Origin: Chara braunii
Taxonomy: Eukaryota; Streptophyta; Charophyceae; Charales; Characeae
Length of the DNA stretch: 24,170 nucleotides
NCBI GenBank assembly: GCA_003427395.1
Contig: BFEA01000032.1
Coordinates: forward strand, 4,736,652 to 4,760,821
Reading direction: 5' to 3'
The position numbers and the translations under genes are program-made. The notes beneath the pieces were generated by a model. The model was given only the letters and a program-made list of their open reading frames with translations. It searched no databases and had not been told where the DNA came from. Of this stretch, positions 17,871 through 24,170 are shown one piece after another (position 1 is the stretch's first letter; every line of letters starts with the position of its first letter).

Positions 17871-20635
17871 GTCGATCTGCCTTGGTTTTATCGGTTGCCT
17901 CCCTTCTACGCTAGAGAACATGGAGCTACTGGTGCGGACTGAAAAGACAGTAGCAAGCATCTGTAATTCGATCGGGCTAGTCATTTCGGTTTCCTTGATT
18001 TCGGCATCGGTCTCGAGATCAGTGGTGCTTGCGGCTATTCCCAACCCAATCAGCTTAGTCATTTCTTGCATTAGATCGGGAACATCGTTGATTGGAGCTT
18101 CGGCCTCCTGCCTCATTAGTGCGATGACAACGTTTTGGGTGAGCAATGGTCTTGGGGGGAAGGCATAAAAATCTACGTACTGATTCATTTATTGATACCC
18201 TTCTCGTAAGGAGAGCACAGCCTCGTACAAGGTTCGAGGGGGTTCCAAAAGGTCAGCCATATCTGAAATTTGCAGGATAGGTTCTCCCAGGAGAGACGTT
18301 ACTGAAATTTGAGTGTCTATTAGTGTACGCAGGGATAAAGACAATGCAGGGGTTGTCTGGCTATTTTCTGTGTTCAAGTCAAATATCCTAGTAGTAGTCG
18401 GATTTATCCGGAACTCTTCTTTAGCCTCGTGACCGAACATCTCGACTAACCGGCTCCATTCCTTTTTAGTGGGCATGTGACTTAGCAGCTCGTTGTAGTC
18501 CCACTTGTCATACTTGTCATCATCGGACAGGTGTCGGCCCTCGTCACTGCTTTCAGACGATTCTTCTAAGCCCGGGACTTGGATCATTCCTATTTGGGTG
18601 AGGTTGGGAGTCTTTCTTGGTGATCGAGTGGAGACTCGTAACAGAACCGTCTTAGGCTTTCCTCCAATATGTGTAAGGACAAGTTGCTTGGAGTCGAAAT
18701 GTATTCGTGCGCCCACAGCCATAGCCCACAGTAATCCTAACAGTACCGAGTATGACTGTACATCGATTACTAATGCGTTAACCAGGACATATACTCATCC
18801 CACCTTGACGGCTACATTTTCGATAATCCCGACTATATTCATCGTTTCTTCGTCTGCGGAGATGTAGTTATCCCTCCCGGGTAAGGGAAAGATCGAATTC
18901 AATCGTTCAATTTTTCGCACGGTTTCTAAAGATATCACTACCGCAGACGATCCGGTAACAACAAGGGCATTGAACGGCTTTCCCCATACCTCGCAATCAC
19001 ACTCCGTGTTTTTCCACATAACAGATCGAATTCGGACGAAGTGATGTTTCTCTGCATACGAAATGGTGGTGATTCGAGCATTCTCAAGTGCATCGGGCGT
19101 GGTTGAAGGGGATAAAGGAGGGTCTAATTCGGCCTCATCGTCCTTCTTTTTCTTCAGCATCTTCTGAACACGCTAGTACGTGAAGCGCTTCTGATTTTTC
19201 TGACACTACAAAAGAAGTTTGTCGTTCACTGCTTCTGATATGATCAGCAGATGGCCCACTGGGACAGGGACTCGAGTATCCAAGCGTTTAAGTGTCTGAA
19301 GAATGTCCATTTCTCCTGTTCGAAACTGAGGATCGGGATCTGATCCTCGTTCCACGCATTCAAGTTCGTTTTTCCCAGGTCGGATCGTTCCTATTAGTCC
19401 CACTAGTTGAAGGTACTCTATCGGATCAACAACATCGGCCGCTTCAGAAGACGATCCCGAAGTGGACGCGATGGGCTCAGCCGATAGCTCCGTAAGGAGG
19501 GGGGCAAATTCCCCTCGTCTTGTGGCTTCTAACAGTGCGGCTACCCGTCCTTGATTCAAAGCGATAGGCGCAGCTGCCGGCGGGGGTTGGGTACGTCTTG
19601 GTAAGGGGCAATCGCGTGCAAAGTGTCCGGGTTGCTTACAATTGTAACATTCAACCCTTCCTGTCTAATTGACCACCTGATTCAAAGTTGCGAGCGTCTG
19701 GCCAAGGGCAAGAGGAGCAGTCAGCATGGGGTACGAAGGCGGGGCGGGACGCAGAGAACTCGCATTAGCTTTTCTCAGTTTCGTCATGATATGTTCCAAT
19801 TGATCCATCTGAGAAGTCTGCATCTGTATCAGATTGCTCATCCACTCAGACTGTTTAGTTGTGGCGGAATGAATCATCTGTGCTAGATGCACGTTAGTGA
19901 TGGGTACTGGCGCAGCCTGGGGCATGACGGTGTTCACCGACGCCATCTTGGTGGGGAGGGGAGGAGCAAAAGGCAAGAGATGAGGAGAGGCATCCGGTGA
20001 GGGTCCGTCTTGATAGTCGCGATCAGGGCGAGGGTAGAATCGCCTCAGCGCTCTGAGCCACGATCGTCATTTAGTGGCAACATCCTGTGTCGTGTCTGAG
20101 ATGCTTTCGTCCCCTTGACTGATGTCTTTGCAATTATCCATCATATCGAGTTCAAGTGCTTTAGCGATGATGACTGGTAGTTGGTTCGTTTTGGGGGGAA
20201 CCTTTTTTTGCAACTTTGTTTTCAGCACTGGGTTTTGGAGATAATCGATGAACAAGTCCCGAGCAACGTGTTCTTATCGCCCTGATTTGTGTAACGCGGT
20301 TTGAAACCGGTCCACAAAGTCGGGTAGTAACTCTCCGAGTTCCTGGGGTCGAGTTTTTAATACAAACCATGCAGTATCCTCACTGACTTCGTCGAATTGT
20401 GCTAAGAACGCTCTTTTGAATGTATCCCAATCTACCCACCTATGTTTCCTAAGCCAATCATGAGAAGTGTTTCGGAGAAGCAGGGTGATGACGCAAGGAA
20501 GATCCTCTACATATCCCTGAGCCTGCACGGCTTCAAGCCATGCCTCGGGATGGGTATGGTTGGGGTAAAATGGAAAGGTGGCGGGAATGCTTACATCACC
20601 TAGGGAGCCGCTCCATTAGCATCAGCCATTGGCAT
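17856..20635 (-). pseudogene. LTR-retrotransposon gag-protease remnant
   Basis: One minus-strand frame runs from about 20615 to 17856. In order: a gag-like helical region (about 20610-20070) with WLRKHRWVDWDTFKRAFLAQ followed by a helical FVDRFQTALH segment; a basic/Pro-rich linker; a CCHC zinc knuckle CYNCKQPGHFARDC (19649-19608); a linker; a retropepsin-like fold (about 19030-18700) with FNALVVTGSSAVVIS and later VIDVQSYSVLLG; and an acidic C-terminal part of unclear role. Seven stop codons interrupt this frame, at 20274, 20067, 19665, 19206, 19173, 18795 and 18189 (left coordinate of each), with no frameshift between them. A likely ATG (20635 or 20629) is in another frame, suggesting one small indel near 20605. 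Reverse transcriptase and integrase are absent, so the element is cut off at 17856 and Ty3 versus Copia cannot be settled; the gag/PR order and the zinc knuckle favour Ty3/gypsy-like. Confidence 0.8.
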
Positions 20636-20715
20636 TTCTGGTAGAGTTTCGGTGGACCTTTGTCAGGTAACAGGAGGGCTCAGCCAATTAGGTGGTCTTC
20701 CTCTCGCCAACTCAT

Positions 20716-20726
20716 CTCCGATACCA
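20716..20726 (-). promoter_or_regulatory. Candidate primer-binding site (tRNA-iMet)
   Basis: On the minus strand TGGTATCGGAG matches the start of the plant initiator-Met PBS (TGGTATCAGAG) at 10 of 11 positions and lies about 80-90 bp upstream of the likely gag ATG, the expected place. A CA dinucleotide ending a possible LTR lies six bases further upstream. Confidence 0.5.
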
Positions 20727-21663
20727 ACCTCATGCTTTGTGCTACCTTCCAATCGAAATGTTTTGGTTTGCAAAAAGGGGTTCGGGAAAGGCAGCAAAAA
20801 TGCGGTGTGCCAAGGATTTTTGGAAAATTGAGTGCGGGGATACAGACAGAACTGAAATCCCCCGTGTTGGTTCGACTGTAGCAAAAACAAGGTTCGTCGC
20901 CGCACGGGCTGTCGGGAGAAAAAGGCGCGCGCGGGACTCACACCTATAGGAAATTCAATCCAAAAAGTATCGTTGAACTTCCCAACGAGCCATCGCTCTA
21001 CGTTTCGAGTGGAAAGGGGCAGGTACACACATTGTATCCCATTTGCGGATGAGGTCCCGTCGACGATCGCTACACAATTCTGAGTCCGACGTGGAGGGCC
21101 TCAATCGAGTGGCTCTTTCCTTATGATCGTCCTCGCCATGTGTGCGATAGTGGAATCCCTTGGCCTGGTAGTGCTCGAAGCGGCGACAATCGCTGCACAG
21201 AGTATTAGGCCAATGAGGTTCCACTATCGTCCACGGTACGACGATTAGTTCGTTAAAGGGTAGTAACAACGAATAGGGCGGAAAATGCGTACCGATGATA
21301 ACAAAACCCGCACCGACAAATCCAGAACACCGAGTTTCGAGCGAAAAGAAATAACACCCTCCGATCTTGGCGACGGCTTCTCGTACGTCTGACTCGCATA
21401 CACGTATCATTTCCCGTTGTACGGGAAGGGCCGCGGCGGGGGCATGGGAAGTTGGCGCCCGGTCGAGTTGGGGCCGTCAGTCCACATGGCAGCGAAGATA
21501 AACTCAAAACAGATCTTAATCATACATCACTCCAAGCAATCAGATCATTCAGTCGATCAGCCATACAATGCTATAACAACTCTCTGACACGCCTCGCCGC
21601 ATGCACATACCAAGTGGGAGAAGCAAGGTTACCATAATTCATCCATTTCAATATGACGTGACC

Positions 21664-21667
<4 letters not shown>

Positions 21668-21694
<27 letters not shown>
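21668..21694. repeat. (GA)n microsatellite
   Basis: About 13 GA units. Confidence 0.93.
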
Positions 21695-21697
<3 letters not shown>

Positions 21698-22146
21698 GGA
21701 CACAAACCGAGTAGGAAGTAATCAGAAATGTCAAGCAACCTGATCCAAATAAGTTCCGGCTTAAAAGCCGAGTGATCGGAATTCACACTTGAAAATACAA
21801 ATTTAGGGACAAAAGAAACGGAAGCGCTTCTACCATAAGATACCACCATAGCCCCAGGTCATACACTCACTCACTTCCTACTCGAACCTCAAACATCTCG
21901 CTTGCACTAACGATCCCAGCCGTCACATGCCAAATCCACCATAGCGATCGTCGCCCCTCCGACTTAGCCTCGGCATGGCCCTACTCGGATCCCACAATCC
22001 GTCAAGCGATCCAGCATACCAAGCGTCCAGACTACAGCCAACTCATCGGGACTTTTCAACTCACACCTTCCTTCATATCATCTAGCCACGGCTTCCCAAA
22101 AGCGGGCTGATGAGTCGAGAGAGAGATTTTCGTGAGCGCTTGCAGA

Positions 22147-22153
22147 ATTTATA
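22147..22153 (-). promoter_or_regulatory. TATA-like box on minus strand
   Basis: TATAAAT in the context GCAGCTATAAATTCTGC. It is correctly oriented to drive the retroelement to its left. Motif only. Confidence 0.3.
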
Positions 22154-22300
22154 GCTGCGAAAAAAAAGATAGATGCTAGGAAGGGTTAGGACTGAGACAG
22201 GGAGGAGTAGGGAAGGGCTCAGGGATTGCCCGACAAAAAACATGTCGATCCTTTGGATCCCAGCTGCAGCCAATCAGAATCGTCGTGTATCAGGAATTTC

Positions 22301-24170
22301 CTTCTTACACGGCGCGTCTCCTTGACTAAGGGAAGTGAAAGGGGGTCAACAGGGTATTTCGGCACGGGGATCAGAGCGGGAAGAAGAAAAGCGCGAAGAA
22401 CAGCTTGAAATGGAACCAAGATTCAGACAATCAAGAAGAAAAGAAAAGGCGCGCAAGGTCGAGAGAGATGGAAAACGGTTACAGAGAGAGGAGCATGAGC
22501 ACGAAGAGGAAAGTGTCGAAGGCAGCGTGGGAAGCGGGGAGGGGAGGCTCGCATGCATGGCGCCGACGTGGAGACAAAAAGGGCACCAAAACAGTTACAG
22601 CTATTTCAAATTGAAAAGTATCATATCCGCGCGGTAGAGCAGGCGCGGGAGAAAAATCCTATGCCTATTCAGATTCCTACTAAAGTTCCTAGAGCTTTCC
22701 AAGACGAGGTTGAGAACATTCAAGCACAAGAAAAGACATGTGAGATTCCGCTTATTTCGAAATTCCTAACTGTCGTCCCAAATTCCTAGCACGCTCGCTA
22801 AGGCGCACGTGATTGGCACGTAATTCCCGAATTTGCAAAAGATGAATTTTCAAAAAAAAATGATCCGAGGGCACCAACATCCCAGCTAGGCACCAACACA
22901 TCAGCACATTCATTGAGAATATCAAAGCGAGTTATAACTTACACCAAATACTGGTTCATCCCCGACGTTCTTTTTTTTCCCGTTCGGTTTTTTGTTTTAT
23001 AAAAGCCCAAGCTGTTGTAGAGGTCAAGGATCAAACCCGTGGTGACCGCTGGCAGTGGCGGTCACTGGCAGTGGCGGTCAATGGTTGTCCACATAGGATA
23101 GGCCACCTTCCCTACCCTTCCCCATGTTAATTCTCCCAGCGCACCCCCTATCCCTACTATCTTACCTCAGTGTGACCAGCGCTCAGGACCATCACCCTAC
23201 CAATATTGAGGGCAACTTGGACCAGACAGCAATGACAAGCACCAAGACCAGGCAGCCCCCCAGCCCTAGTGGGAGCGGACGCAGACGAACCTTGCTGGGA
23301 CCTTCGGACGCCGGTGTCATGGAATCTTTTTTCTACAGGCCCAATATCAAAGAGTCTACCTGGACAGGGCAAGCTGGCGCCCACGGACACATCCTACCAT
23401 CCCTCCCCTAAGTTACCAAAGGCTAGGCGGAACTCAGACTAGCCGGAGGGACTCGTATCCCTACCCTACGCATGAGCAGACCTTGTCACATACCTGATAG
23501 ACCCCCCATCCCGGTATACTATAGTTGTATGAGCTTCCCGATGGCTGTGTATGATCATCACAAAACATGCCTTCGTGTATGCCTGCAGGCTATCTATGCT
23601 GAGTAACCGCATTGCGAGATGTATGTGCCCAAAGGCCAGATATGTGCAGTACTACGTAGAGGGAACTACGTGTTCTTATGAACAGATAACAGGCCAAGCT
23701 CGACAAGAACCACGTCAACGAAGTGTTACCTTGAAAAGTCCCAAGCCAGACTAAACCCGTGATCTATGACATGTGACAGGAAGACTCAACCATATGGACA
23801 ACAATCGCAAACGGCACCTATGTGCGATATGCTAGATTGGGGAGACCCACGCAGCATTGAGACCCGACATACAACACCATGGACAACCCTTGGGTGGTGC
23901 GCAGGCAGTGTCTGTAATAGCTTAGCCGAAGGTTCATCCCAACTTCACAGACAGTAATCCAACAGAGGTATGTCATTGTCACCAAGGAACAATGCAGGGC
24001 TGCATACACTGCATGAACATGCCTGCTCCTTCACAGTGCTAGCAGGCATTCTAACAAACATTACCACAAATTGTCACATCTCAAACGAGGTGGTATATTT
24101 AACTTAGTTTATAAAGACAAGTGGACCTGCCGCAGCTACGCTGTGGGGAAGGACGATGACAAAACATTTT
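22301..24170. other. Right-hand stretch, no gene recognised
   Basis: It contains a 16-bp unit CTGGCAGTGGCGGTCA repeated twice (23049-23080), a TATAAAAG on the + strand at 22998-23005, and a TGTCACATCTCAAACGAGG that could open an LTR at 24072. Short open frames on both strands (for example 23124-23411 and 23551-23754) have no recognisable domain. It may be further decayed transposon sequence. Confidence 0.4.

Larger units (their letters stand above)
20733..22300 (-). other. Possible 5' LTR / leader of the retroelement (right limit unknown)
   Basis: This is the sequence upstream of the candidate PBS. It holds a (GA)n tract (21668-21694) and a TATA-like box on the minus strand (22147-22153). 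The minus-strand frames at 20955-21410 and 20663-21028 have no recognised domain; the second overlaps the PBS, so it is unlikely to be coding. No second LTR copy is in the window, so the borders cannot be confirmed. Confidence 0.25.

Noticed and set aside
20663-21410. Minus-strand frames of 121 and 151 codons right of gag
   Set aside because: No domain is recognised; one crosses the candidate PBS. More likely LTR or leader sequence.
22998-23005. TATAAAAG as the promoter of a gene at 23.1 kb
   Set aside because: The following open frames have no recognisable protein and the motif alone is weak.

Overview
This is nuclear DNA from a streptophyte, either a charophyte alga or a land plant; the very large simple-sequence-rich introns and the plant-type telomere-like CCCTAAA repeats would suit a large charophyte genome such as Chara, but that name is a guess. 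The only cellular gene I can defend is the 3' end of an organellar (plastid/bacterial-type) alanyl-tRNA synthetase on the + strand: three coding exons (617-896, 5401-5552, 8617-8953) with canonical GT/AG borders and matching phases, separated by introns of about 4.5 and 3.1 kb. The exons encode the end of the editing domain with its CGGTH zinc motif, a coiled linker, and the C-terminal DHHA1 domain with a six-glycine run, ending at a TAA. The 5' part of the gene lies left of the window.

Region by region. Positions 1-616 are intron or flank, with a CAG/CTG repeat at the edge. Introns 1 and 2 hold hairpins, GTCCGGAC-rich patches, a (CT)n tract, a 36-bp triplicate, GA and GAAA microsatellites, one complete MITE-like element (7713-7838) and a poly(A) block between 16-bp direct repeats. 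From 8954 to about 13 kb is intergenic DNA with an 11-13 bp minisatellite (9439-9931), foldbacks, a short interstitial telomere-like block and duplications. A decayed hAT-family transposase lies on the minus strand at 13266-15061. A 108-bp tandem repeat follows at 15.5 kb, then a cluster of the same MITE-like family at 16.66-17.29 kb.

At 17400-17437 and 17483-17520 are two perfect copies of the Nextera mate-pair junction adapter. These are synthetic, so the assembly between about 17.28 and 17.65 kb should not be trusted. To the right, a minus-strand LTR-retrotransposon remnant (17856-20635) carries gag, a CCHC zinc knuckle and a retropepsin-like domain in one reading frame broken by seven stop codons and no frameshift, except perhaps one at its start. 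It has a plausible tRNA-iMet primer-binding site (20716-20726) and perhaps a long LTR to its right. Nothing was recognised from about 22.2 kb to the end apart from short repeats and weak promoter- or LTR-like motifs.

The mobile remnants do not work together with the synthetase. I found no operon, CRISPR array, RNA gene or convincing new biological system. The observations most worth checking are the adapter contamination, the MITE-like family, the nonsense-only decay of the retroelement, and several precise foldbacks.
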